10,285 bases of DNA from CAZTCJ01 sp964612085 (GCA_964612085.1 CAZTCJ010000113.1:1-10285); one strand, 5' to 3'; positions 1-7,094 are shown, counted from the first letter of the stretch. Notes: generated by a model from the sequence alone, not told the origin. Numbers and translations: made by a program.

Positions 1-44
1 CTCCCGACCGCCCAATCCAGGGTACCCTTGTGGGTGGTCGGGAG
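1..44. repeat. 13-bp inverted repeat at the window edge
   Basis: CTCCCGACCGCCC at 1-13 pairs with GGGTGGTCGGGAG at 32-44, with one G-T pair. The 18-nt loop contains its own palindrome, AGGGTACCCT (19-28). It may be the terminator stem of a gene lying left of the window, but the following bases are G-rich with no T-run, so factor-independent termination on this strand is doubtful. Confidence 0.55.
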
Positions 45-398
45 GGGGAGTGGGCTGGCCAGGCACATGGAAATGCGCTTGGCGGCGCGTTTCCAAAAAG
101 TCTCTAAGACCCCTACTCCTTAAGATCCATCTTGAACGGTGGTCCACGGCATGCGTCTTGCGGCGCATGCCGCTGGCATGGAGGTATGCGCGGCGGCCAT
201 CCCGGTTCGGGAAAGCCGGGAAGCAGGGTCTGATATGGCCCAAATCCCGCCTTAAGGCGGCGTCATGGTGCATCACCCCTGAGGGGAGAGAGGGTCGGAC
301 CGGCGGCGCGGACAGGCGCTTGCCGCCGACGGACAACAATGGCGGGACGTGGGTAACAAAACATGGCCAGACAAGCTGAAGGCAACCATGGCGGCGCC
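1..398. other. hairpin-rich non-coding leader region, no convincing gene
   Basis: I find no believable protein here; the open frames lack Shine-Dalgarno sequences and recognisable composition. The stretch is instead full of inverted repeats. A 13-bp stem pairs 1-13 with 32-44 (one G-T). A 10-bp stem pairs 69-78 with 85-94 (one G-T, loop 79-84). A perfect 9-bp stem pairs 147-155 with 164-172 (8-nt loop). CCGCC-TTAA-GGCGG lies at 247-260. CGGCGGC at 301-307 pairs with GCCGCCG at 322-328. None is followed by a T-run, so they are not classical terminators on the plus strand. Wobble-tolerant stems suggest a structured transcript, a 5' leader of the downstream motor operon, or REP-like repeats. I compared it by eye with SRP RNA, RNase P RNA, tmRNA and common riboswitches and saw no clear match; a weak 6S RNA resemblance is not enough to name it. 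Confidence 0.5.
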
Positions 399-2078
399 AT
401 GAGCAAGCCGCAGATGTTTCTTCTCCGAATGATCCTGTTTTTGCTCATTGTGAGCCTGGTCTGCGTGCTCGTGGCCGAGCCGCTGATCCGGGCGTTCCAG
501 GGCAATGTGGTGATCAACAGCCTGATCCTGGGCGTCTTGTTCCTGGGCACGATCTTCTGCATCACCCGGGTGGTGTCGCTGTGGCCGGCGGTGCGCTGGG
601 TCAATGCCTTCCGCCGGGGCGATGCGGGCCTTGACGTGCCGCGCCGCACCTCGCTCCTGGCGCCGGTCGCCGCCATGCTGCGCGACCGGGACGGCCCGGT
701 CTCCATCTCGCCCACCGCCAACCGCATCATTCTGGACTCGGTGGGGGCGCGGCTCGATGAATCCCGCGAGACCACCCGTTATCTGACCAATCTGCTGATC
801 TTTCTCGGCATTCTCGGCACCTTCTGGGGCCTGCTGCAATCCACCGGCGCCATTCAGGGCGCGCTTGAGAGCGTCTCAGTGGGCGCGGCCTCAGCGGAAG
901 CGGCCTTCGAGGAACTGCAGGTGGGCCTCGCCGGACCGCTCGCGGGCATGGACACGGCCTTTTCCTCCTCGCTGTTCGGCATCGCGGGCTCGCTGATCCT
1001 GGGCTTCCTGGGTCTTCAGGCCATGCAGGCGCAGAACCGGTTCTACAATGACTTCGAGGAATGGCTGAGCACCATCACCCATATTCCGACCCAGGACGGC
1101 GGCTTCGTCGCGCCGCCGCCCATGCCGGGCGTGGGCGCGGGCGTCAGCCCCGACCTTCAGGCCGCCCTGAACGCCAGCGTGCAACAGGTGGAGGCCCTGC
1201 GCCACACCATCGAACGGGCCGAGGAACAACGCACCCAGACCGAACAATGGCTGATCCAGACCACCCAGAACCTGTCGGATATGGGCGAGGTGGTCCGCGC
1301 GCAGAAGGATCTGCTGGCGGGGATCGCGCAAAACGGTTTCAGCGGCCAGACGGTCATGTCGGCCGAAGGCGGCACTTTCAATCTGGGTTCGCTCGAAGCC
1401 CGGCTCGATCAACTCGCCTCCCTGACCCAGCAATCGGACGACCGCACCAACAAGACGCTGACCTCCTTGCGCGAGATCACGGCGCGGCTCCTGCAATATG
1501 CCGAGCGCGGAACGGCCGAACAGACCGTGGCGGCGCTCGCCCAGTTGAACGACACGACGAACCGGCTTTTGACCGCGACCCAGTCGGGCGCCGCTCAGCC
1601 CATGCAGGCCATGGCCGCTTCCGAGCAGCCCCAGGTCCCGCAGATCGACCCGGCCGTGTTCCAGGAGCTCAACGACAAGATCGGCCGTCTGGTGGACCAG
1701 TCGGAACGGGCGGCGGAAGAACGCACCGACCAGGCCAATCTGGCGACCCTGCGCAGTCTGGACAAGACCGCGACCAAGCTTCTTCAAAGCTCGGAGGAGC
1801 TGGGCCAAAGCCTCAATGGCGGACAGTTGCTGCATGATATCGGGCTGCTGGTTCAGGAACTGGTCAGCCATGCCCGCAATTCCACCGAGCGCGACACGCT
1901 GGAGACCCTGCGCTCCATCAATCAGATGACGCATGATCTGAAAGACAGCGCCGGGACGACCCGCGAGGAGCTGGTCAAGGAACTGCGCTCTGAAATGAAG
2001 GTACTCGCCAAGACCCTGGTCGCCGTGATGATCGAATCCCGGCGCAATGGCGACACCATCAAGCCCGGTAAGGGATAA
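399..2078 (+). CDS. MotA/TolQ/ExbB-type proton-channel protein with long cytoplasmic tail
   Basis: Inner-membrane channel subunit of an ion-driven motor of the MotA/TolQ/ExbB superfamily; 559 residues. Four hydrophobic segments are visible: about 9-28, 37-59, 129-151 and 188-208. The third carries LGTFWGLL (139-146), and the fourth follows GMDTAFSSSLFG, the paired motif that lines the channel in this family. From about 217 to the end is a hydrophilic, mostly helical tail that makes the protein nearly twice the length of flagellar MotA (about 295 residues). The tail holds four degenerate units, roughly x-T-L-x-x-L-R-x-I followed by L-L, near 352, 375, 447 and 499. The ATG at 399 is chosen because MSKPQMFLLR directly precedes the first helix, as I recall for relatives. 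An in-frame ATG at 363 would add 12 residues, and neither has a strong Shine-Dalgarno. It forms an operon with the MotB-like gene 5 nt downstream. No flagellar genes are nearby, so a flagellar stator is unlikely. The function of this pair is not established. Confidence 0.87.
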   Translation: MSKPQMFLLRMILFLLIVSLVCVLVAEPLIRAFQGNVVINSLILGVLFLGTIFCITRVVSLWPAVRWVNAFRRGDAGLDVPRRTSLLAPVAAMLRDRDGPVSISPTANRIILDSVGARLDESRETTRYLTNLLIFLGILGTFWGLLQSTGAIQGALESVSVGAASAEAAFEELQVGLAGPLAGMDTAFSSSLFGIAGSLILGFLGLQAMQAQNRFYNDFEEWLSTITHIPTQDGGFVAPPPMPGVGAGVSPDLQAALNASVQQVEALRHTIERAEEQRTQTEQWLIQTTQNLSDMGEVVRAQKDLLAGIAQNGFSGQTVMSAEGGTFNLGSLEARLDQLASLTQQSDDRTNKTLTSLREITARLLQYAERGTAEQTVAALAQLNDTTNRLLTATQSGAAQPMQAMAASEQPQVPQIDPAVFQELNDKIGRLVDQSERAAEERTDQANLATLRSLDKTATKLLQSSEELGQSLNGGQLLHDIGLLVQELVSHARNSTERDTLETLRSINQMTHDLKDSAGTTREELVKELRSEMKVLAKTLVAVMIESRRNGDTIKPGKG

Positions 2079-2083
2079 GGCCC

Positions 2084-3121
2084 ATGGCCTCGCGTTACGC
2101 ACGGACCCGCGACACCTCGGCGGATTTCTGGCCGGGCTTCGTGGACGCTCTCGCCACCCTGGTTCTGGTCATCACCCTGCTGATGACCCTGTTCATGCTG
2201 GCGAAGTTCTTTCAGGACCGCTTCGTGGACACGCTCGGCTCCGCCAATGAGCGGCTGAAGGATCAGATCGCCGAGTTGAGCCGCCTGCTCGACATGGAGC
2301 AGCGGGAAAAGAACTCCATCGTCGAGGAAATGGCCGAGCTGCAGGCGAGCCTGTCCACTCAGGAAGCCTTTATCGGCCCGCCCATGCCCGCTCCCTCCGG
2401 CGGCGAGGACGGGGCCGGCGACGGCCCGTCCGCAGACGAACAGATCTCAGGCCTGCGCGGCGATCTGGACCGGGAACGCCGGATTTCGGCCTCCGCCCGG
2501 GCCCAGGTGGAGCTTTTGAACCGGCAATTGGGCGCGCTGCGCAAACAGATCGAAAGCCTTCAGGCCGCGCTTGATGTGGCGGAAGAGCGGGACGCGGACA
2601 ACAAGGCCACCATCGCCGATCTGGGCAAGCGGCTGAACACGGCGCTCGCCCGCAAGGTCCAGGAGCTTGCTCAGTACCGTTCGGAATTCTTCGGGCGCCT
2701 GCGCGAGGTCATGGGCGAGCGGGACGATGTGCAGATTGTCGGCGACCGCTTCGTCTTCCAGTCGGAAGTGTTGTTCCCCTCGGGCCGCGCCGCCATCAAC
2801 CAGGACGGCCAGGCCCAGTTGCGCCGCCTCGCCGCCGCGCTCATCGAACTGGAAGGCGAAATCCCCTCGGAGATCGATTGGGTGCTGCGGATCGACGGCC
2901 ATACGGACGCCCAACCGATCCGGACCCAGCAGTTTCCGAACAACTGGTTCCTGTCGGCGGCCCGCGCTATCTCGGTCGTGGAGTTCCTGCGCCGGGAAGG
3001 CGTACCGGCCCAGCGCCTGGTGGCGGCGGGCTTCGGCCAATATCAGCCCATCGCCCAAGGCGACACGCCGGAGGCCTACCGGCGCAACCGCCGCATCGAG
3101 CTGAAACTCACGGAAAAATAA
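2084..3121 (+). CDS. MotB-like protein: one membrane helix, coiled coil, OmpA peptidoglycan-binding domain
   Basis: Partner of the upstream channel subunit; 345 residues. A short N-terminal cytoplasmic part is followed by one membrane helix at about 19-43. Asp21, in PGFVDALATL, sits where MotB has its proton-binding Asp32. Two charged helical stretches (about 50-95 and 118-205), probably coiled coils, are separated by a Pro/Gly/Asp-rich linker. The C-terminal third is an OmpA/MotB domain with DGHTD (271-275), LSAAR (290-294) and NRRIEL near the end. The conserved Asp and Arg of these motifs bind the diaminopimelate of peptidoglycan in the family. The product should anchor the channel complex to the cell wall and couple proton flow to movement. 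AAGGGA at 2070-2075, 8 nt before the ATG and inside the end of the upstream gene, indicates translational coupling. The stop codon overlaps a hairpin shared with the convergent acylase gene. It is commonly annotated as a peptidoglycan-binding or OmpA/MotB protein. Confidence 0.88.
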   Translation: MASRYARTRDTSADFWPGFVDALATLVLVITLLMTLFMLAKFFQDRFVDTLGSANERLKDQIAELSRLLDMEQREKNSIVEEMAELQASLSTQEAFIGPPMPAPSGGEDGAGDGPSADEQISGLRGDLDRERRISASARAQVELLNRQLGALRKQIESLQAALDVAEERDADNKATIADLGKRLNTALARKVQELAQYRSEFFGRLREVMGERDDVQIVGDRFVFQSEVLFPSGRAAINQDGQAQLRRLAAALIELEGEIPSEIDWVLRIDGHTDAQPIRTQQFPNNWFLSAARAISVVEFLRREGVPAQRLVAAGFGQYQPIAQGDTPEAYRRNRRIELKLTEK

Positions 3122-3151
3122 CGCTATCGTCTCTCACCGGGGCGATAGCGT
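3114..3151 (-). terminator. intrinsic terminator of the acylase gene, overlapping both convergent stop codons
   Basis: ACGCTATCG at 3121-3129 pairs perfectly with CGATAGCGT at 3143-3151 around a 13-nt loop. Read on the minus strand the stem is followed by TATTTTTCC (3120 downward), a proper U-tract, so this is a factor-independent terminator for the tesB-acylase transcript. The stem lies mostly within the last nine codons of the acylase. The U-tract lies in the last codons of the OmpA-like gene on the other strand. On the plus strand the hairpin lacks a following T-run, so it is weaker in that direction. Confidence 0.8.
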
Positions 3152-5280
3152 TCGACGGCGGCGGCCTCGAGCGCTTCTTGTGTGAAGGGCACGGGCTTCA
3201 TCTCTTCGGCTGCGAACAAAGACGCTTGATCCGCGTAATGGGGAGAGCCGGGCCGCCCGACGGCGGAGCCGAAATGGTGGACGCTGCGGGAGGCCGGCGC
3301 GCCCTCGCCCGCCCATTCCACCAGCATGACGAGACCGTCGCCCGCCACCATGCGCAGGATGCCCTCGTCCGTCCGCTCGCCATAGACGGCTCTCAGGGTA
3401 TCCGGCCCGCCGGAAAGCGGCAGGCTGACGGGTCCGCGCACCAACCGGTTCACCTCCCCCCACGGCACATCGAGCCGTCCGTGATGGGTCATGAGCCAGT
3501 CGGCGGCTTCCCTAAAGGTCTCACGCGCATCCCGGGGCGTCTGGCCGTTGTAAAGCGCCGTCCCGATCGGGCTCGCCGTCAGCAGTGCCAGGGCCGCGTG
3601 GGCGTTTTCCGCATCCGCCCCGAGATCCCAGCCACGCAAATGAGTCTGAGCGTCTTCTAAAGCCGGGTCATCGGAAAAGTCCAAAGCCAAGACCTCGGCC
3701 TTGATCCGCGCGGCGACGGAACTGGGATGATAGGCATTGTCGAACTTGTAGGCGATGAAATCCTCGCGGCTGATCGACAGATCCGATTTGAACAGCGCCA
3801 ACGCCCGCATGGCCCGGTTGGTCAGATGGGTCTCGATACCCATTTCCGGGGGATACTCTTCCGCCTTCGGATCGCCCGGGCCGCCGGTCACGACAAACGG
3901 CGTGGAATTGGCTTCCGTGATGAACCCTTCCGGCGGATTGATCACATGGGGCAGATCGTCGAAGGCGTGAAACTCCGTCCAGATCAGATCGGAGCGGTCG
4001 CCGGGAATAATGCCGGAATAATCAATGCCGGGTTTGCGCTTCGGCATGCGCGCCACATAGAACATGGCGATATTGCCTTGCTTGTCCGCATAGATCCTAT
4101 TGGCGTTGCCCTGCTCGTTCAGGCGCAAGGCATCATGAAAGTCGTCCAATGTGCGGGCCTTGACGAGGCGATAATGTTCTTCCAGAAAGCCGATGGAATC
4201 CATGGTCGCGTAGCGGATCGCGAAGGCGCCCTTCGGCGTCTGCAAGACGGGACCGTGCACGGCGTAGAGCGTTTTGCGCTTGGCGCGCCAGGCGAACGGC
4301 CCCCAGAGCTTGACGGTCACAATGGCCTCGCCACTCTCGAAATCGGTCCACTCACCATCCAGAAGATACTGATTTTCATTATCTGGATTGACGGTCAGCT
4401 CATAGACATCGATCAGATCGGGCCGGTTGATGGTGGAGGTCCAGCCCAAATGGGCGTTGTGGCCATGGAACGGCAAGGGTCCGCCGGCGAAGGTGCCGCC
4501 CGCGAAATCGAGCCCTTCGCCGCTTTTCATACGCATCTCGTACCAGGCGAGCGGGCCGCTCACCGGCTGATGGGAATTGACGAACAAACGCGTGACCCCG
4601 TCGGGCGACCGGGCGGGCGCGACGGCCAGACCGTTCGATCCCATCTCCGTATCCGGGCCGATCCCCAACAGATTGACCTGAAGCTCCTGGCCCCGCCCGG
4701 CCTGACGGTCCGTCTCCGGACTGATCAGCCCGGTCAAGACGGCCGACATGCCGTAAAAGAGCGGATTGGAAAAACTCGTCAGGGTCACCACGTCTTCCGC
4801 AGTGATCGGAAAAAGATCGGTCCGAATCTCATCCGCATGCAAAGCGGCGTAATAGTTCAGACCGTCCGCATAGCCCCGAACGAGCGCCCGCACCTCGGCT
4901 GAGAGATCCTGTTCGAACCGCTCATCGACAAGCGCGCGCGTCCTGAAAAGCTGCACCAGATAGGCCTGAATGGCGTCCTGGCGGGTGCCCGCGAAGGCGC
5001 GCGCGCCACGGGCGGCATAAAGGGCGGCTTCCAGCGTGGAAAAATCATCCTCCGCATGGGCATAGGCCAGACCGAACGCCGCATCCCGGTCGCGGGCGCC
5101 GACAATATGCGGCACGCCATAGGCTTCGCGGATGATTTCCACGTCATAGCCCCGCGCAGCCTCGACCGCCGCCGCCCCGTCATAGCGGTAGAACAGCAGC
5201 GGAGAAACCCTCAGCCCCGCCATATAAAGCCCGCCCAGGACGATCATCAGCAGGCCGATCAGCCCCGCAATCCACCGCAT
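3124..5280 (-). CDS. penicillin/AHL acylase family Ntn-hydrolase, membrane-anchored
   Basis: N-terminal-nucleophile amidohydrolase of the penicillin acylase family; 718 residues, usual for a precursor that cuts itself into alpha and beta chains. A hydrophobic signal or anchor segment (about 4-23) sends it across the inner membrane to the periplasm. The alpha-chain region carries REAYGVPHI and AYAHAEDDF. The self-cleavage site is Gly214-Ser215 in MGSNG; Ser215 would become the free N-terminal catalytic serine. His237 falls at beta-23, where AHL and cephalosporin acylases have His and penicillin G acylase has Gln. Asn458 in TEANST (beta-244) fits the oxyanion-hole Asn. The C-terminus has the family pattern LSGGPDTLRAVY and FGSAVGRPGSPHYADQA. 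The substrate, an N-acyl compound, cannot be told from sequence; AHL cleavage is possible but unproven. The ATG has GGAG 7 nt upstream. The gene starts 45 nt after the thioesterase stop, so the two are probably co-transcribed. Confidence 0.87.
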   Translation of the reverse strand: MRWIAGLIGLLMIVLGGLYMAGLRVSPLLFYRYDGAAAVEAARGYDVEIIREAYGVPHIVGARDRDAAFGLAYAHAEDDFSTLEAALYAARGARAFAGTRQDAIQAYLVQLFRTRALVDERFEQDLSAEVRALVRGYADGLNYYAALHADEIRTDLFPITAEDVVTLTSFSNPLFYGMSAVLTGLISPETDRQAGRGQELQVNLLGIGPDTEMGSNGLAVAPARSPDGVTRLFVNSHQPVSGPLAWYEMRMKSGEGLDFAGGTFAGGPLPFHGHNAHLGWTSTINRPDLIDVYELTVNPDNENQYLLDGEWTDFESGEAIVTVKLWGPFAWRAKRKTLYAVHGPVLQTPKGAFAIRYATMDSIGFLEEHYRLVKARTLDDFHDALRLNEQGNANRIYADKQGNIAMFYVARMPKRKPGIDYSGIIPGDRSDLIWTEFHAFDDLPHVINPPEGFITEANSTPFVVTGGPGDPKAEEYPPEMGIETHLTNRAMRALALFKSDLSISREDFIAYKFDNAYHPSSVAARIKAEVLALDFSDDPALEDAQTHLRGWDLGADAENAHAALALLTASPIGTALYNGQTPRDARETFREAADWLMTHHGRLDVPWGEVNRLVRGPVSLPLSGGPDTLRAVYGERTDEGILRMVAGDGLVMLVEWAGEGAPASRSVHHFGSAVGRPGSPHYADQASLFAAEEMKPVPFTQEALEAAAVERYRPGERR

Positions 5281-5325
5281 GCCGTTTCTCCGATATCTCG
5301 ACTTTCGAGCGTCGTCCGCCAGGGT

Positions 5326-6258
5326 CTACGACTGGCGCAGGCGGATCAAGCCTTCCTGAACGGCGCTGGCGACCAGACGCCCGTCGCGGGAGAAGATCAA
5401 GCCCCGGTTGAAGCCCCGGCCATGGCCGGCCCAAGGGCTGTCGGTGGCGTAAAGCAGCCAATCGTCCGCCCGGAACGTATCGTGCAGCCAGAGCGCATGA
5501 TCGAGGCTGGCGGACTGAAAATTGGGCGTCATCCAACCGACCGCGTGGGGCAACATGCTGGTGCCCAGCAGCGCCATGTCCGAGGCATAGGCCAGAACGG
5601 CCCGGTGCATCAGAGGATCCTCGCCAATGGGCGCCACGGCGCGGAACCAGCGGTGCTGGCGCGGCTCGCGCTTTTCAGGCTTGAACGGCATCGGCTCGAC
5701 CGGCCTGCTCTCGATCGGCCGGGGCCGGCTGATGATCCGGGCCATGCCTTCGGGCAACTCGTCCTTGTGCCGCTCGGCCAGCTCCGCCTCGCTCGGCAGA
5801 TCCTCCGGCATCGGCACGTCCGGCATCTGAGCCTGATGGCTGAATCCCTCTTCCCTGACCTGAAACGACGTCGCCATGTTCAGGATCGGCTTGCCGTTCT
5901 GAATGGCGATGACGCGCCGGGTCGCGAAGCTGCGCCCGTCGAAATCCCGCTCCACCCGGTAGATGATCGGCAAAGTCTCATCGCCGGGGCGCATGAAATA
6001 GGCATGGAGCGAATGGGGCACGCGTTCGGGATCGGACGAGCGCGCCGCGGCCATCAGGGCCTGGGCCACCACTTGTCCGCCGAACACCCGGCCCCGGCCG
6101 CCCGGCGGCTGGCTGCCCCGGTAAAGATCGATATCCAGTTCTTCCACATCCAGAAGATGCAAGAGGCCCTGCACCAGCTCCTGGGGCGTCCGCCCGGGCT
6201 TGGCGGCGGGCGAACCAGACCCGGACTGGCTTTGAGATGGGTTTTGATCGTTCGACAT
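5326..6258 (-). CDS. tesB: acyl-CoA thioesterase II
   Basis: Hydrolyses acyl-CoA to free fatty acid and CoA in the cytoplasm; double-hotdog TesB family. The 310 residues compare with 286 in E. coli. The excess is a low-complexity Ser/Gln/Pro-rich N-terminus (2-22) and a charged Pro-rich insert near 175-202. GRVFGGQVVAQAL (56-68) marks the first hotdog. In the second, Asp227 (YASD), Ser251 (SASLDHALW) and Gln301 (VQEG) align with the E. coli catalytic Asp204, Thr228 and Gln278, and the Asp-to-Gln spacing of 74 is identical; Thr is replaced by Ser. The start at 6258 has AAGGTG about 8 nt upstream on the minus strand. An in-frame ATG at 6375 would add 39 unconvincing residues and run over the FNR-like box. 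It is likely the first gene of an operon with the acylase. A role in fatty-acid turnover or CoA recycling is family knowledge, not shown here. Confidence 0.93.
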   Translation of the reverse strand: MSNDQNPSQSQSGSGSPAAKPGRTPQELVQGLLHLLDVEELDIDLYRGSQPPGGRGRVFGGQVVAQALMAAARSSDPERVPHSLHAYFMRPGDETLPIIYRVERDFDGRSFATRRVIAIQNGKPILNMATSFQVREEGFSHQAQMPDVPMPEDLPSEAELAERHKDELPEGMARIISRPRPIESRPVEPMPFKPEKREPRQHRWFRAVAPIGEDPLMHRAVLAYASDMALLGTSMLPHAVGWMTPNFQSASLDHALWLHDTFRADDWLLYATDSPWAGHGRGFNRGLIFSRDGRLVASAVQEGLIRLRQS

Positions 6259-6327
6259 GGGCGGCACCTTATTGCGCCGCAGCGTGCGTGTCGATACGGC
6301 CCTTCCGGCGCGGAGCGAACGCGCGTC

Positions 6328-6341
6328 TTGATCTAGTTCAA
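6328..6341. promoter_or_regulatory. FNR/FixK-type (Crp-Fnr family) operator in a divergent promoter region
   Basis: TTGATCTAGTTCAA matches the FNR/FixK consensus TTGAT-N4-ATCAA at 9 of the 10 defined positions, and the dyad extends by one base pair each side (CTTGA at 6327-6331, TCAAG at 6338-6342). It lies in the 155-bp gap between tesB (minus) and the secreted-protein gene (plus), about 70 nt from either start codon. It could therefore act on either promoter or both. A possible -10 element for the plus gene is CAAATA near 6373-6378; no clear -35 is seen, as is usual for activator-dependent promoters. Binding is inferred. Confidence 0.5.
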
Positions 6342-6413
6342 GGCCACCCTTCATGCGGGTGCTGCAAAAAGACAAATAAGACAGGCCTTGCGGAACGGAA
6401 GAGGAGTTTGACG

Positions 6414-7055
6414 ATGCAAAAGACTGTCACGCTGAAATGTCTGACGGCGGCGCTGGTCCTGGGATGGGTCATGCTGGCCGGTAGTGCGCTACAGGCGGCG
6501 CCGTCCTCCCAAAAGACCTGGATCAACGTGACCGGCGAAATCGTGTCCTGCGGTGAGGATGCCGTGGTCCTGGACTACGGCACGGGCCGTGTCGCGGTGC
6601 GGATGGGCGCGCTATCCTGGTGCATCAACGCCGCGCAACTGGATGAAGGCCATCAGATTACGGTGTACAGCCTGGTCAACACGGCCGGCGGCACCCCAAG
6701 CACCCTGGATGCGCTGGTGGTCTATGTGCATCGCGAGAATGCCGTTTATGCCGGGACCCAGATCGACCGCAAGGACGGCAAGACGATTTTCGCCGATCCG
6801 ATCCCGACCCGCGACGGCGATCCGATCAACGCCATCGGCATGATCCTGAAAATCACGGGCGAGGAGTTCAGGCTGGATACGGGCAGTGCGGTGATCGCGG
6901 CCGATACCGGCAAGATGAGCTACGATCCCTTTGCCGAGGATGCCTCAAATCCCCTGAAGGAAGGCGATATCGTCACGCTCACGGGCTATGTCGATACCGG
7001 CCCCTTCCGGCACTATGAGATCCAGGCCAAGACCATCACCCGATTGACGCCTTGA
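6414..7055 (+). CDS. secreted protein with two tandem OB-like beta domains, function unknown
   Basis: I do not recognise a named family. The 213-residue product begins with a clear signal peptide: a positive start, a hydrophobic core at about 10-27, and likely signal peptidase I cleavage after SALQA or the next Ala. No lipobox cysteine is present. The mature part has two similar halves. The first (about 37-105) reads GEIVSCGEDAVVLDYGTG, then LDEGHQITVYSLVN. The second (about 141-212) reads GMILKITGEEFRLDTGSA, then LKEGDIVTLTGYVD. Each alternates short beta strands and turns as in OB-fold or nucleic-acid/oligosaccharide-binding barrels. Cys46 and Cys70, both in the first half, could form a disulfide in the periplasm. 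The ATG at 6414 is supported by GAGGAG at 6401-6406. The FNR-like box 73 nt upstream hints at oxygen-responsive expression. It could be an envelope stress or binding protein, but no function is claimed. Confidence 0.8.
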   Translation: MQKTVTLKCLTAALVLGWVMLAGSALQAAPSSQKTWINVTGEIVSCGEDAVVLDYGTGRVAVRMGALSWCINAAQLDEGHQITVYSLVNTAGGTPSTLDALVVYVHRENAVYAGTQIDRKDGKTIFADPIPTRDGDPINAIGMILKITGEEFRLDTGSAVIAADTGKMSYDPFAEDASNPLKEGDIVTLTGYVDTGPFRHYEIQAKTITRLTP

Positions 7056-7062
7056 CCGCCCT

Positions 7063-7094
7063 TCCGGATGCGGGCCGCCCGGCGCGCGTCCGGA
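7063..7094 (+). terminator. hairpin after the secreted-protein gene, possible terminator
   Basis: TCCGGATGCG at 7063-7072 pairs with CGCGTCCGGA at 7085-7094 (one G-T pair) over a 12-nt GC-rich loop, starting 8 nt after the stop codon. A second pairing, GCCGCCC 7074-7080 with GGGCGGC 7102-7108, overlaps it. No T-run follows, so termination would be factor-assisted or weak. Confidence 0.45.

Noticed and set aside
120..175. 6S RNA (ssrS) candidate: the CTTGAAC..CTTGCGGCGCATGCC stretch resembles the 3' half of E. coli 6S
   Set aside because: The matching 5' strand for the long closing stem is not found upstream, and local hairpins explain the bases better. A covariance-model search would decide.
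195..235. SRP RNA-like GGGAAGCAGGG segment
   Set aside because: The conserved GGTCCGGAAGGAAGCAGC core is absent.
50..379. Possible 109-codon gene before the motor operon
   Set aside because: It has no Shine-Dalgarno, runs through several hairpins, overlaps the next start and gives a Trp/Arg-rich product with no recognisable features.
399..3121. A complete Zorya anti-phage system
   Set aside because: Only the ZorA/ZorB-like membrane pair is present. Downstream is a convergent acylase and upstream is non-coding, with no ZorC, ZorD helicase or ZorE nuclease in the window.
399..3121. Flagellar stator motA-motB
   Set aside because: The channel protein is nearly twice the length of MotA with a repetitive tail, and no flagellar or chemotaxis gene is nearby.
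3727..6336. Long plus-strand frames opposite the acylase and tesB genes (391 and 426 codons)
   Set aside because: Both are antisense to clear enzymes with catalytic residues in place; their products have no recognisable domain and the composition is typical of antisense reading in GC-rich DNA.
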